Assembly (NCBI GenBank): GCA_031732755.1
Contig: JAVMKI010000069.1
Location: 15,331 to 79,330 of the forward strand
Origin: Contendibacter sp031732755
Lineage (GTDB): Bacteria; Pseudomonadota; Gammaproteobacteria; Competibacterales; Competibacteraceae
DNA: 64,000 nt
Reading direction: 5' to 3'
Shown: positions 26,096 to 34,926 of the stretch, piece after piece
Layout of the letters: each line of letters begins with the position of its first letter
Numbering within the stretch: position 1 is the first letter of the stretch
Notes under the pieces: generated by a model
Told to the model about the DNA's origin: nothing
The model's input: only the letters and a program-made list of their open reading frames with translations
The model's database searches: none
Made by a program: the position numbers and the translations under genes

Positions 26096-27064
26096 TCAAT
26101 AATTCAGCAACACGGCGCCCCAGGTGAAACCACCGCCGAAGCCTTCCAGCAACAGGGTATCGCCCCGCTGGATGCGGCCATCGCGCACCGCCGTATCCAG
26201 GGCCAGCGGCACCGAAGCCGCCGAAGTGTTGCCATGAACCCGCACGCAGTCCACCATCCGCTCTTCCGGCAAACCGAGCCGTTTAGCGGTGGCGGACAGA
26301 ATGCGCCGGTTGGCCTGATGCGGGATCAGCCAATCCACATCGGCGACCGTCATCCGATTGGCGGTCAAAATCTGTTCGGCGATGTCCTTGAGGGTGGTGA
26401 CCGCCACCTTGAATACTTCGCTGCCACGCATTTCCACGAAGGCGGCATTCTGGCGCGTCTGATCATAACCGCTGGACACGCCCGCCGGCACCCATAACAG
26501 TTCCTTGTAACGGCCGTCGGCGCCCAGCCGACTGTCGATGATACCGGGTTCATCCGCTGCTTCCAGCACCACCGCCCCGGCGCCATCGCCGAACAGGATG
26601 CAGGTGCCGCGATCCGTCCAGTCGATGATGCGGGTGAAGGTATCCGCCCCCACCACCAGCGCTCGCCGCGCCGCGCCGGTGCGGATGAAGCGATGCGCGA
26701 TATCCAAAGCGTAGACGAACCCGGTGCAGACTGCCTGCACGTCGAAAGCGGGGCCGCCATAACACCCCAGGCGGTGTTGCAACTGGGTAGCGACGCTGGG
26801 AAACACATGATCGGGCGTGGTGGTGCCCAGGATGATCAGGTCGATGTCGCCCGGCTCGAGGCCGGCCGCGGCCAGCGCCCGGCGAGACGCCCGCTCGGCC
26901 AGATCGCAGGTGGTTTCCCCCGGCGCGGCGATGTGGCGTTCCTCGACGCCCGTGCGGGCGACGATCCACTCCGCCGTGGTCTCGATCTTCTGTTCGAGAT
27001 CGGCATTGGTCAGCACTTGCTCCGGCAGATAGCCACCGGTTCCAGCGATTCGGGCATGGTTCAA
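26096..27064 (-). CDS. fabH: Beta-ketoacyl-ACP synthase III
   Basis: Starts fatty-acid synthesis by condensing acetyl-CoA with malonyl-ACP. The 322-residue protein has the catalytic triad: Cys in FDVQAVCTGFVYAL, His in WLIPHQANRRI and Asn in VHGNTSAASVPLAL. N-terminus ARIAGTGGYLPEQVLTNADL is family-typical. The ATG overlaps the plsX stop by four bases. Confidence 0.97.
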   Translation of the reverse strand: MNHARIAGTGGYLPEQVLTNADLEQKIETTAEWIVARTGVEERHIAAPGETTCDLAERASRRALAAAGLEPGDIDLIILGTTTPDHVFPSVATQLQHRLGCYGGPAFDVQAVCTGFVYALDIAHRFIRTGAARRALVVGADTFTRIIDWTDRGTCILFGDGAGAVVLEAADEPGIIDSRLGADGRYKELLWVPAGVSSGYDQTRQNAAFVEMRGSEVFKVAVTTLKDIAEQILTANRMTVADVDWLIPHQANRRILSATAKRLGLPEERMVDCVRVHGNTSAASVPLALDTAVRDGRIQRGDTLLLEGFGGGFTWGAVLLNY

Positions 27065-28089
27065 AGCGCGTGTCTCTCGGCGTGAAGGGCGGCCAGGTGG
27101 GTAGCGATGCGTCGAGGCACCGCCTGCTCGACTTCCAGCATCGCCACCTGGATGGCGTTGGCGAAGGCCAAGGCGTCGGCGCCGCCATGGCTTTTGATCA
27201 CGATGCCTTGCAACCCCAGCAGGCTGGCACCGTTGTAGCGGCGGGGATCGATCCGGCGACCGAACGCGCGCAGCACCGGCAGCGCGATTAGACCGGCCAG
27301 CCGGGTCAACAGACTCTGCTTGAATTCCTGGGTCATGAAATGGCGGATGAGCTTGGCCACGCCCTCGCTGCTCTTGAGCGCCACGTTACCGACGAAGCCA
27401 TCGCAAACCACCACGTCCACCTCGTCCAGATAAATGCCGTCGCCTTCCACGAACCCGATATAGTTCAGATCGCTGGATGCCAACAATCGGGCAGCGTCCT
27501 TGACCTGCTCGTTGCCCTTGATGTCTTCTTCGCCGATGTTGAGCAAGCCCACGCGTGGGCGCCGGATGCCGTTGACCTCGGCCAACACGGACCCCATGAT
27601 GGCGAATTGCAGCAAGTGTTCGGCCTTGCTGTCCACGTTGGCACCCAAATCCAGTACCCGGGTGTGGCCACGCACGGTGGGCAAGGTGGTGCAAATGGCG
27701 GGGCGGTCGATGCCTGGCAGGGTTTTCAGCACGAAGCGGGCGGTCGCCATGAGCGCGCCGGTGTTGCCGGCACTGACGCAGGCGTCGGCCTCGCCCTGCT
27801 TGACCAGGTTGATCGCCACCCGCATCGAGGAATCCTTCTTGACCCGCAGCGCCTGCGCGGGCGACTCGTCCATTTTCACCAGTTGCGAGGCATGACGAAT
27901 GACGATACCGGGATGGCCGTTCGCTTTGAGTTGAGTCAGCCGGGCTGACAGGATGTCCTCTTGACCCACCAGGATCAGACGTACCGAGCCACTGGCGGTC
28001 TTGAGCACACGGAGAGCGGCGGGTACAACCACATCGGGGCCAATGTCGCCGCCCATGCCATCCAGGGCGATGGTGAGCGGCCTGGTCAT
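27061..28089 (-). CDS. plsX: Phosphate acyltransferase PlsX
   Basis: Makes acyl-phosphate from acyl-ACP for the PlsY glycerol-phosphate acyltransferase, linking fatty-acid and phospholipid synthesis. The 342-residue protein starts IALDGMGGDIGPDVVVPAAL and has the conserved VSAGNTGALMA and GANVDSKAEHLLQFA blocks; length matches the family. It lies 59 bp after rpmF and overlaps fabH by four bases, so the order rpmF-plsX-fabH is conserved with E. coli. Confidence 0.96.
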   Translation of the reverse strand: MTRPLTIALDGMGGDIGPDVVVPAALRVLKTASGSVRLILVGQEDILSARLTQLKANGHPGIVIRHASQLVKMDESPAQALRVKKDSSMRVAINLVKQGEADACVSAGNTGALMATARFVLKTLPGIDRPAICTTLPTVRGHTRVLDLGANVDSKAEHLLQFAIMGSVLAEVNGIRRPRVGLLNIGEEDIKGNEQVKDAARLLASSDLNYIGFVEGDGIYLDEVDVVVCDGFVGNVALKSSEGVAKLIRHFMTQEFKQSLLTRLAGLIALPVLRAFGRRIDPRRYNGASLLGLQGIVIKSHGGADALAFANAIQVAMLEVEQAVPRRIATHLAALHAERHAL

Positions 28090-28148
28090 ATGGGCAGGAT
28101 GGCCATCATGGGAGATTCGGAAAAACCGGGCGGGTCGGAGCGCGGTGG

Positions 28149-28346
28149 CTACTCTTCTTCACTCTCGTCGACCACCGGCTGGGTAATGACCTGACGGCCC
28201 CGATAATAACCGTTCGGGGTGACATGGTGGCGGCGGTGCAATTCGCCGGAGGTGCGATCCGTGGACAGCGTGGGCGCGGTCAACGCATCGTGAGCACGGC
28301 GCATGCCACGCTTGGAAGGGCTTTTACGGCTTTTTTGTACAGCCAT
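28149..28346 (-). CDS. rpmF: 50S ribosomal protein L32
   Basis: Small basic large-subunit protein, 65 residues, starting AVQKSRKSPSKRGMRRAHD, the usual L32 start. The C-terminal part keeps RRHHVTPNGYYRGRQV and ends acidic. The zinc-binding cysteines of some L32 variants are absent, i.e. the zinc-independent form. It follows yceD by three bases, the standard arrangement. Confidence 0.97.
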   Translation of the reverse strand: MAVQKSRKSPSKRGMRRAHDALTAPTLSTDRTSGELHRRHHVTPNGYYRGRQVITQPVVDESEEE

Positions 28347-28349
28347 GAT

Positions 28350-28871
28350 TCAATGACTCCTCGGAGAATCTCGTAACAGGGACGCCAGAGCGGCGAAAGG
28401 TTGATTCCGCTCCATTCCATCCAGCGTCCGATAACCATTGGCCTCGCAGTCGCGCTCATCCTCGTGCCGGGGAATTCGCGGCAAGGCCAGCAACAATTCG
28501 TCTTCCACCAGATCGGCGACGCTGATGGTGCCTTCGGCAACCAACAACGGTTCGTAATCCTCGGGCAACCGGTCGGCTTCGGCCTCGCCATGCACCAGAC
28601 CCAGGCTGACCGTCACGTCCAGCGCGAACTGGAACAGCCCCAGGCAACGCTGGCAAACCAGTTCGACCCCGGCCCGCACGACGCCCTTGATGCACCGGAC
28701 GCCGTGGGGGTCGATACCCGCCACCAGCGCGACGTTGACCACGCCCTCGGTCCGATTCAACTCGGCAACCAAGCGCGGCAACGCGGCCAGCGCCAGCGCG
28801 CCTTCCAACCGCCCACCCTCGGTGGCCAACCGCCAAGGATCAATCTTGCTGGGAAACGACGGGGTCTGCAT
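28350..28871 (-). CDS. yceD: YceD/DUF177 protein (23S rRNA accumulation protein)
   Basis: A 173-residue DUF177 protein; the E. coli homologue supports 23S rRNA accumulation. Recognisable parts are ELVCQRCLGLFQFALDVTV with its CxxC pair and EDELLLALPRIPRHEDERDC near the C-terminus. The ATG at 28871 begins MQTPSFPSKIDPWRLA, which matches the family start; a longer reading from 28949 would pass upstream of the likely promoter. First gene of yceD-rpmF-plsX-fab. Its start codon is only about four bases from the predicted transcription start. Confidence 0.92.
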   Translation of the reverse strand: MQTPSFPSKIDPWRLATEGGRLEGALALAALPRLVAELNRTEGVVNVALVAGIDPHGVRCIKGVVRAGVELVCQRCLGLFQFALDVTVSLGLVHGEAEADRLPEDYEPLLVAEGTISVADLVEDELLLALPRIPRHEDERDCEANGYRTLDGMERNQPFAALASLLRDSPRSH

Positions 28872-28881
28872 AAGACGCGGG

Positions 28882-28910
28882 ATGATATAGACGCGCCGGA
28901 TTGCTGTCAA
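28882..28910 (-). promoter_or_regulatory. Near-consensus sigma-70 promoter of the yceD-rpmF-plsX-fab block
   Basis: On the minus strand TTGACA (28910-28905) and TATCAT (28887-28882) are separated by exactly 17 bp. The predicted start of transcription is near 28875, so yceD would have an almost leaderless mRNA unless another promoter is used. Confidence 0.72.
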
Positions 28911-28967
28911 AACAAAGCCGGATTTCGCACAATTACCGTCATTTCCCACGATTCATCGAGAGTTGCC

Positions 28968-29567
28968 ATGATCGATCTCCTTCCCGATGGCCGCCGCTTG
29001 ATCCTGGCCTCCACATCGCTGTTTCGCCGCGAGTTGCTGGCGCGACTGGGACTGCCCTTTGCCGTGCGAGCGCCCAATGCCGACGAATCCCGCCGGATCG
29101 GCGAGGATGCATTGACGCTCACGGCGCGGCTGGCGGAATCGAAGGCCCAGGCGGTCGCCCGCCATGAACCGGCGGCGCTGATCATCGGTTCGGATCAAGC
29201 GGCGGTGCTGGATGGCGAAATCCTCGGCAAGCCGGGCGATCACGAACGGGCGACGGCGCAGTTGCGGCGCGCCTCGGGCCAAACGATGGTCTTTTACACC
29301 GGTCTGTGTCTGCTCGACAGCGCCAGCGGCCAATGTCAGGTCATGGTAGAACCCTTCCGGGTGACATTCCGGCCACTGACGCCAGCCATGATCGAACGCT
29401 ATCTGCGGCGGGAACAACCCTATCACTGCGCGGGCAGCTTCAAATCCGAGGGGCTGGGCATCGCGTTGTTCGAACGGCTGGAAGGCGATGATCCCACCAG
29501 TCTGATCGGCCTGCCGCTGATCCGATTGACCCGGATGCTGGAAGCGGTGGGAGTGGCGGTGTTGTGA
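28968..29567 (+). CDS. yceF: Maf-family nucleotide pyrophosphatase, YceF type
   Basis: House-cleaning pyrophosphatase; the YceF subgroup acts on 7-methyl-GTP. The 199-residue protein begins LILASTSLFRRELLARLGLPF and contains SDQAAVLDGEILGKPG, which fits YceF better than the dTTP-specific YhdE group, and later CAGSFKSEGLGIALFE. The ATG at 28968 is the first plausible start; upstream sequence in the same frame is antisense to yceD. It diverges from yceD, the arrangement known in E. coli. Confidence 0.93.
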   Translation: MIDLLPDGRRLILASTSLFRRELLARLGLPFAVRAPNADESRRIGEDALTLTARLAESKAQAVARHEPAALIIGSDQAAVLDGEILGKPGDHERATAQLRRASGQTMVFYTGLCLLDSASGQCQVMVEPFRVTFRPLTPAMIERYLRREQPYHCAGSFKSEGLGIALFERLEGDDPTSLIGLPLIRLTRMLEAVGVAVL

Positions 29568-29597
29568 AGGGCAGCCCTACGGTTATTCACGACGGAG

Positions 29598-29633
29598 ATG
29601 GAAGACGAGAACAAGCCTTGCCAGGTCTTCCAT
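29598..29633. other. Inverted repeat between yceF and the alcohol dehydrogenase gene
   Basis: Two perfect 9-bp arms (29598-29606 and 29625-29633) with an 18-base loop lie in the gap between convergent genes. Neither side has a clear T tract, so it is at best a weak bidirectional terminator. Confidence 0.4.
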
Positions 29634-29663
29634 GTTTGCCGTGGACCCCGAATGAACACGCCT

Positions 29664-31424
29664 TCACCGCATGACCTTGTCCGCCATGCCCACTTCCGCC
29701 AGGTATCGCGGGTACAGAGCGTAGGCCGGCTTGAGGATCGGCAACAGTTTCAACGTTTTGGGCATATTGCCCTTGGCGACCACCTGTCGGCGGGTCAGGG
29801 CCGACACCAAGTTGACCTGGCCGTGCCAGAACGCGTGGGCAAAATCGGCGCTCATGCGCATGGTCACTTCCGGCTGGCCGCCGAATTCCGCGCCCCGGTA
29901 AATCTTCACCTCGTCGCCCCGCGCGTCAATGGTCATCACCGCCGCTGGCGGATCGAAGGCGAACTGCACGCACAACCCGGAAGCCTTCAGTGGTCCGCCG
30001 ATGTGCGGGTCCACCTTCAGTCGTTCGAAGAAACCGCCGAACACCTGATAGAGCGTGTCGGCGTCCGGGAAGACATCACGCAGCTCCCGCGTCTCCGTAG
30101 TCGCTCCCGCCGGGCGCAAATCCGCTGGCGATACCGGCAGGGGCGTCACGGTCGTGTCGTGCAAGCGGCGGACGATGCGCGCCACCGCTGCCCGCTCCGG
30201 CTCGCGCGGGTTGTACAGCATCGAACCATCGGTCATCGCGGTATCCGTCACCTGATCCAGCTTCGCCAGCCCGTCCTTGACGCCCGCATCGCGCAGGTTC
30301 AGCGGCATCCCGGTCAGATGGGCCAGTTGCCGGTTCAGGGTGCGGATGTAGATAATGCCCGCTTTCGCCGCCCGGCGCCGGAACCAGCGATCCAGACCGG
30401 CCAACGGCTTGGCCAGTGGCGCGGCGAATCCTAATCCGCCGTAGCGTAGTACGTTGCCTAGCGCCGCGCCGGGACGCGGAAATACGATCCCCAACGCCTC
30501 GGCGATATCGGCGTAGCGGTCCAGCCGTGACTCCAGGTTGTAGTCCATCACCTCCGGCAACACCAGTGCGTTCGCCAAACCGTGGGGGATGTGGTAAACC
30601 CCGCCCAGGGCGTGGGAGATGCCATGCACCATCCCGACCATCGAATGCGAAAAAGCGATGCCAGCTAAACAACTAGCCGTCAGCATCGCGCCGCGCGCCG
30701 ACAGATTTTCCGGTTGGGCGCAGGCCAGCGGCAGATGATCGCGGATCAGCCGGATGGCTTGCAGCGCCAGCCCATCCGCCGCCGGCGACCATTCCTTGTC
30801 CACATAGGCTTCGATGGCGTGGGTCAGCGCGTCCATGCCGGTCATGGCGGTCAATTTGGGTGGCATGGTGCGCGTCAGTTCGGGATCGAGGATCGCCAGA
30901 TCGGGTAGGAACTGGTTCTCCGCGAATGGCAGCTTCACCTCGTGGTCGGGATCGGCGATGACCGCTACCTTGGTCACTTCCGAACCCGTGCCGGCGGTGG
31001 TCGGAATCAGGAACAGCGGAAGCAATTTGGCCGCGCCGAGCAGATACGCACCCATGTGTTCCCGCACCCGCCCACCTTTGACCATTAGAATATTGGCGAC
31101 CTTGGCGGTATCCAACACGCTGCCGCCGCCCAAACCGACGATCAGATCGCAGCCATGTTCCCGGCCCAAGGCCGCGCACGCCTCGACCGTTTTGATCGTG
31201 GAATTGGGCGGCACCTGGTCGAACGTCGCGACAATCTCGATGGCGGTGTTCTGGAAACCGGCTCTGACCCGTTCCGCCAACCCGGCCTGAACCAGAATCG
31301 CATCGGTTACCAGCAGCGCCCGCCGGGAACCGTAGGACGCCACGGCATCGTTCAGTTGGTGGATGACGCCAATCCCGTAGATCACGCGAGTGGGTAGGGA
31401 AAACTCGAAATAGTCGGGCAACAT
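29664..31424 (-). CDS. Iron-containing alcohol dehydrogenase fused to an SCP2 domain
   Basis: A 586-residue two-domain protein. Residues 1 to about 385 are a group III iron-dependent alcohol dehydrogenase: NAD site GLGGGSVLDTAKV, TTAGTGSEVTK, and metal ligands in GMDALTHAIEAY and MVHGISHALGG followed by HIPHG. After a linker, the last 120 residues match the SCP2 sterol-carrier fold, with VTMRMSADFAHAFWHGQVN and a terminal KGNMPKTLKLLPILKP. SCP2 domains bind lipids or acyl-CoA, so the enzyme may oxidise or reduce a long-chain alcohol or aldehyde presented by its own lipid-binding module. ATG at 31424 gives the standard LPDYFEFSLPTRVIYG start; upstream codons are not family-like. It diverges from mepA. 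Confidence 0.87.
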   Translation of the reverse strand: MLPDYFEFSLPTRVIYGIGVIHQLNDAVASYGSRRALLVTDAILVQAGLAERVRAGFQNTAIEIVATFDQVPPNSTIKTVEACAALGREHGCDLIVGLGGGSVLDTAKVANILMVKGGRVREHMGAYLLGAAKLLPLFLIPTTAGTGSEVTKVAVIADPDHEVKLPFAENQFLPDLAILDPELTRTMPPKLTAMTGMDALTHAIEAYVDKEWSPAADGLALQAIRLIRDHLPLACAQPENLSARGAMLTASCLAGIAFSHSMVGMVHGISHALGGVYHIPHGLANALVLPEVMDYNLESRLDRYADIAEALGIVFPRPGAALGNVLRYGGLGFAAPLAKPLAGLDRWFRRRAAKAGIIYIRTLNRQLAHLTGMPLNLRDAGVKDGLAKLDQVTDTAMTDGSMLYNPREPERAAVARIVRRLHDTTVTPLPVSPADLRPAGATTETRELRDVFPDADTLYQVFGGFFERLKVDPHIGGPLKASGLCVQFAFDPPAAVMTIDARGDEVKIYRGAEFGGQPEVTMRMSADFAHAFWHGQVNLVSALTRRQVVAKGNMPKTLKLLPILKPAYALYPRYLAEVGMADKVMR

Positions 31425-31580
31425 GGGACGGACCTTTCTCGGGCATAACCGGGTATCGTTAATGAATCCAGCATAGCCACCCCACCCTTCCGCCGGCTTG
31501 CCCGAAAGGGTCGGCACTGCCCAAATCCCCATGCCTTCGCTAAGCTTTACGCCAATCGATCCCGCCTGAATGGAAATGCC

Positions 31581-32450
31581 ATGGTCATTCAACTGCTGAT
31601 TGGATTATTCCTGTTGTTCTGGGCCAGCATCGCGCCGGCCTGGGCCGATAATGGTTGGAGCACGGTCGGGTATCCGCTGGCCGGACCGCCACAGGTCATC
31701 GGCTCCTATGCCGCTGGCTGCATTGCCGGCGCGGTGGTGCTGCCGCTGGCGGGCGACGGCTATCAGGTCATGCGTCCCAGCCGCAACCGTTATTACGGGC
31801 ACCCGGCCCTGATCGCCTTCGTGGAGCGGTTGGGCCGGCAGACGGCGGCGAACGGCAGCCGGCTGTTGATCGGTGATCTGGGACAACCGCGCGGCGGGCC
31901 GATGCCGAACGGTCATCGCAGCCATCAAAGTGGTTTGGACGTGGATGTCTGGTTCTTGCAGCAACCGCGCGACCGGTTGTTGTCGCAGGCCGATACCGAG
32001 CGGATCGACATGCCGTCGATGATCCGGCCCCGTGAGGGCGCGCTCGATGATTCCCGCTGGTCGCTGCGTTATCGGGATGCGCTGAAACGGGCGTCGTCGG
32101 CGCCGGAAGTGGAGCGTATTTTTGTCAACCCAATCATCAAACAGGTGTTGTGTGGCAGTGAAACCGACCGACGCTGGTTGGAGAAAATACGGCCGTGGTG
32201 GGGCCACGACGCCCATTTTCATGTCCGCCTGGCCTGCCCGCCCGGTGACGATCAATGCAAGCCGCAGAAACCGTTTCCGCCCGGCGACGGCTGCGATGTC
32301 GATCTAGCGCGCTGGGTGCGGGAGATCGTGCAGGCAACGCTATCGCCCAAGCCCTACCGAAGGCCCGAACCTCCCTCGGCGGATCGGCTGCCGGTGGCCT
32401 GTACCGCAGTGCTTTACGGTTCAACGGCATGGCGCGCGGAACGTCCATGA
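31581..32450 (+). CDS. mepA: Penicillin-insensitive murein endopeptidase MepA
   Basis: Periplasmic zinc peptidase (LAS family) that cuts D-Ala-meso-DAP cross-links in peptidoglycan. The 289-residue protein has a signal peptide (about 1-22, cleavage after AWA), then GSYAAGCIAGA, the metal-binding NGHRSHQSGLDVDVWF, and late HDAHFHVRLACP. Conserved cysteines (CIAG, VLCGSE, RLACP, DQCK) suggest disulfides. Length is close to E. coli MepA (274). The stop lies within a terminator-like hairpin. Confidence 0.94.
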   Translation: MVIQLLIGLFLLFWASIAPAWADNGWSTVGYPLAGPPQVIGSYAAGCIAGAVVLPLAGDGYQVMRPSRNRYYGHPALIAFVERLGRQTAANGSRLLIGDLGQPRGGPMPNGHRSHQSGLDVDVWFLQQPRDRLLSQADTERIDMPSMIRPREGALDDSRWSLRYRDALKRASSAPEVERIFVNPIIKQVLCGSETDRRWLEKIRPWWGHDAHFHVRLACPPGDDQCKPQKPFPPGDGCDVDLARWVREIVQATLSPKPYRRPEPPSADRLPVACTAVLYGSTAWRAERP

Positions 32451-32467
32451 AAAGCGACTCGCTTTTC
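32449..32467. terminator. Terminator hairpin between convergent mepA and msrB
   Basis: GAAAAGCG and CGCTTTTC form a perfect 8-bp stem with a 3-base loop. The stem itself supplies A and T runs on both sides, so it could work in either direction. It overlaps the mepA stop codon. Confidence 0.55.
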
Positions 32468-32525
32468 TGGAGGATGCTTGCTTGATGATCGCCAGGGTTG
32501 AGGTACCCGCGGACAAGCTACCCAT

Positions 32526-32927
32526 TCAATCGCCGATCTTGTCCAGCTTCAACGCCGCCGAGTTGATGCAGTAGCGCAACCCGGTCGGCTGCGGGCCATC
32601 GTCGAACACATGGCCCAGATGCGCCCCGCAGTCGGCGCACAACGCCTCGGTGCGCCGCATGAACAGGCTGCGATCCTCAGCGGTAGCGACTTGATCCGCC
32701 GCCACCGGTTGCCAGAAACTTGGCCAGCCACTACCGGAATCGAACTTGGCCGCCGCGTCAAACAGCGGCGCGCCGCAGCACGCGCAATGGTAGACGCCCG
32801 GTTCGTGGCAGTCGTAATACGCGCCGGTGAACGCCGGTTCGGTCCCTTTCCGCCGACAAATTCGATATTGCTCCGAAGTGAGTTGCGCGCGCCATTCGGC
32901 GTCGGTCTTGTTGATCTTGGGATTCAT
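32526..32927 (-). CDS. msrB: Peptide-methionine (R)-S-oxide reductase
   Basis: Repairs methionine-R-sulfoxide in oxidised proteins. The 133-residue protein has both zinc-binding CxxC motifs (CACCGAPLF and CADCGAHLGHVF), the substrate motif GSGWPSFW, and the catalytic cysteine in RYCINSAAL. Length and motifs match E. coli MsrB (137). It is the last gene in the run from the aspartoacylase-like gene, 58 bp after the Kef-type antiporter gene. Confidence 0.96.
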   Translation of the reverse strand: MNPKINKTDAEWRAQLTSEQYRICRRKGTEPAFTGAYYDCHEPGVYHCACCGAPLFDAAAKFDSGSGWPSFWQPVAADQVATAEDRSLFMRRTEALCADCGAHLGHVFDDGPQPTGLRYCINSAALKLDKIGD

Positions 32928-32985
32928 GGGATTTCCTCGTCGATGGCGGGCCTGTCGCCATAGACCGCGCCGACGTGGAATAGTG

Positions 32986-34587
32986 TCAGTTCACCACGCT
33001 TTCGGCCCGAACGCCGGCCCGCTTCTCCAGGGCTTCCCAGACGTGCTCGGCCAACCCGACGCCCACCTCGTTAAACGCCAGGAAGGTCATGTTGGCCCCA
33101 GCCGCCTTCAAGGCTTCTTCCTCTTCTGGATAGCTGCTGACCGCGCCGATCAGACCTTGGAAGCCGTGCCACCGTAACTGCCGGGCGGCGATTCGCTTGG
33201 CTTCGGGGTCCGGCATCGCCAAAATCACCGCCTTGAGACCTTCCAGCCGCAGCCGATGCCAGAAACCGGGGTCTTCGGCATCCGCGTACACCACGCGCCG
33301 CCCTTCATGGACATGCCGTTCGACCTTGCTCAGGTCCGAGTCGATGCCGGACACCATCAAGACCTTATGCGGATGTTCGGGCACGTTCTGGCGCTTCTTC
33401 AGAAAATCGTAGGCGGCGGCGCCCGCGTGGCCCATGCCAAGAATGAGAATCTGGGTGCTGCCCAGCGACACCGGCTGCTCGTCGGGGTGGTGTTCTGGCC
33501 GCTCGAAACGCGCCAACCGCCCCTCGTTCCGCTCGTACAGGGCATGGGCGAAACGGTTGAGCGGCGCGGCGATCACGAAGGACAACGCCACCGCGAGCGC
33601 CAGCAATACCAGCCAGTCGCCAGGCAATTGGCCGTTTTTCACCATGAATTGCGCCACGATCAACGCGAATTCGCTATAGCTGGCCAGCGCCAAGGCGGTT
33701 AAAAACGCGGTGCGCGCCCGCAAGCGGAACGCGACCAGGATGAAGAAGAACAACGCCACCTTCAGGGGCAACAGCAGCGTCAGCAGCACCGCTCCACCCA
33801 GCAGGGTCCAACTGGGCCAGCCCAGCAGGCCAATCTGCAAGAAGAAGCCCACCAGCAACACTTCCTTCAGCGACCATAACGATTCGGACAGTTCCATCGC
33901 TTTGGGATGACCCACCAGCAGCACGCCCAGCAGCAGCGCGCCGAGTTCCGAACTCAAGCCAAGATGTTCGAAACCCAATCCGCCGACCACCAGCGCCATG
34001 GCTAGTCCGTACAACACCAGCAACTCATCATGACCGCTCCAGTCCAATAGCCGGGTCACCAGTGGCCGGAGCAGCGGCAAACCCAGCGCCAGCCATGCCC
34101 ACGGCGTCGGCGCCGCCGCGCCGGCGGCCGCCATCAAGGCCAGCGCCGCCAGATCCTGAATGATCAAGACGCCAATCGCCAGCCGGCCATGAAAAGCGCG
34201 CAGCTCGGCTTTCTCCTCCAGCACCTTGGCCGCCAGCACCGTACTGGAGAATCCCAGCGTGGTCGCCAGCAACACCGCCCGCCACCCCGGCAACTCCAAA
34301 AGCGCGAGAAACCCCAATCCCAGCGTCGCCCCACTCGCCGCCAGGTGCAGCAATCCTCCCCCCCAGACCTCCGGGCGGATCAGGCTTTTCAACCGCAGCT
34401 TGAGACCAACGCCAAACAACAACAGCAATACACCGGCATGGGCGATCTGTTCGAGCAACGCGTTGCCATGCTGACCGAGCGCGTTCAGCACGAACCCCGC
34501 CGCCAGATAGCCGACCAACGCCGGCAACCCCAGATGCCGAACCAACAGGCCCAGGGAAAAAGCGAGCGCCAACCAAAGAGCATCCAT
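32986..34587 (-). CDS. Kef-type monovalent cation/proton antiporter with a TrkA-N domain
   Basis: A 533-residue protein of the CPA2 family. About twelve membrane helices fill residues 1-350, including LGFSSTVLAAKVL and GVLIIQDLAALAL, the typical exchanger core motifs. A cytoplasmic TrkA-N (RCK) nucleotide-binding domain occupies about 385-500, starting ILILGMGHAGAAAYDFL, and is expected to gate the transporter by a nucleotide. The N-terminal membrane part is shorter than in KefB/KefC, and the architecture is closer to YbaL-like proteins. GlsB-like gene lies 13 bp upstream, suggesting co-expression under stress. Confidence 0.85.
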   Translation of the reverse strand: MDALWLALAFSLGLLVRHLGLPALVGYLAAGFVLNALGQHGNALLEQIAHAGVLLLLFGVGLKLRLKSLIRPEVWGGGLLHLAASGATLGLGFLALLELPGWRAVLLATTLGFSSTVLAAKVLEEKAELRAFHGRLAIGVLIIQDLAALALMAAAGAAAPTPWAWLALGLPLLRPLVTRLLDWSGHDELLVLYGLAMALVVGGLGFEHLGLSSELGALLLGVLLVGHPKAMELSESLWSLKEVLLVGFFLQIGLLGWPSWTLLGGAVLLTLLLPLKVALFFFILVAFRLRARTAFLTALALASYSEFALIVAQFMVKNGQLPGDWLVLLALAVALSFVIAAPLNRFAHALYERNEGRLARFERPEHHPDEQPVSLGSTQILILGMGHAGAAAYDFLKKRQNVPEHPHKVLMVSGIDSDLSKVERHVHEGRRVVYADAEDPGFWHRLRLEGLKAVILAMPDPEAKRIAARQLRWHGFQGLIGAVSSYPEEEEALKAAGANMTFLAFNEVGVGLAEHVWEALEKRAGVRAESVVN

Positions 34588-34600
34588 ACGGCGAGAAGAT

Positions 34601-34843
34601 CTACGCTTTCTTCAATACTCGCACCACGTACAGCAACACCATCGCGCCCACCGTGGCGGTGATGAGCTTGCCAATCAGGCCAACCGCGGCGAAACCGACC
34701 AACCGAAACAGAAAGCCGCCCACGAACGCGCCAATCACGCCGATTACCAGATTGCCCCCCAACCCCATGCTACCGCCGCGCATGAACTGGGTAGCGATCC
34801 AGCCCGCGACCAAACCAATCAACAGAAAACCAATCAGATCCAT
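34601..34843 (-). CDS. GlsB/YeaQ/YmgE-family small membrane protein
   Basis: An 80-residue, very hydrophobic protein with three membrane helices and glycine-rich motifs (GLVAGWIATQFMRGG, GNLVIGVIGAFVGGFLF). The family is known as transglycosylase-associated or stress-response membrane proteins; the function is undefined. It lies 13 bp upstream of the Kef-type antiporter gene on the same strand. Confidence 0.88.
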   Translation of the reverse strand: MDLIGFLLIGLVAGWIATQFMRGGSMGLGGNLVIGVIGAFVGGFLFRLVGFAAVGLIGKLITATVGAMVLLYVVRVLKKA

Positions 34844-34926
34844 AATATTGTCACCTGTTCGTTGCTTAGCGCCATGAAGATGATCATACTGAATACTGGC
34901 TCCCAGCGGAAACCGCCGCTGACCGC

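Noticed and set aside
25258..26127. Open plus-strand frame opposite fabG
   Set aside because: Antisense to a clear SDR gene; no recognisable protein features.
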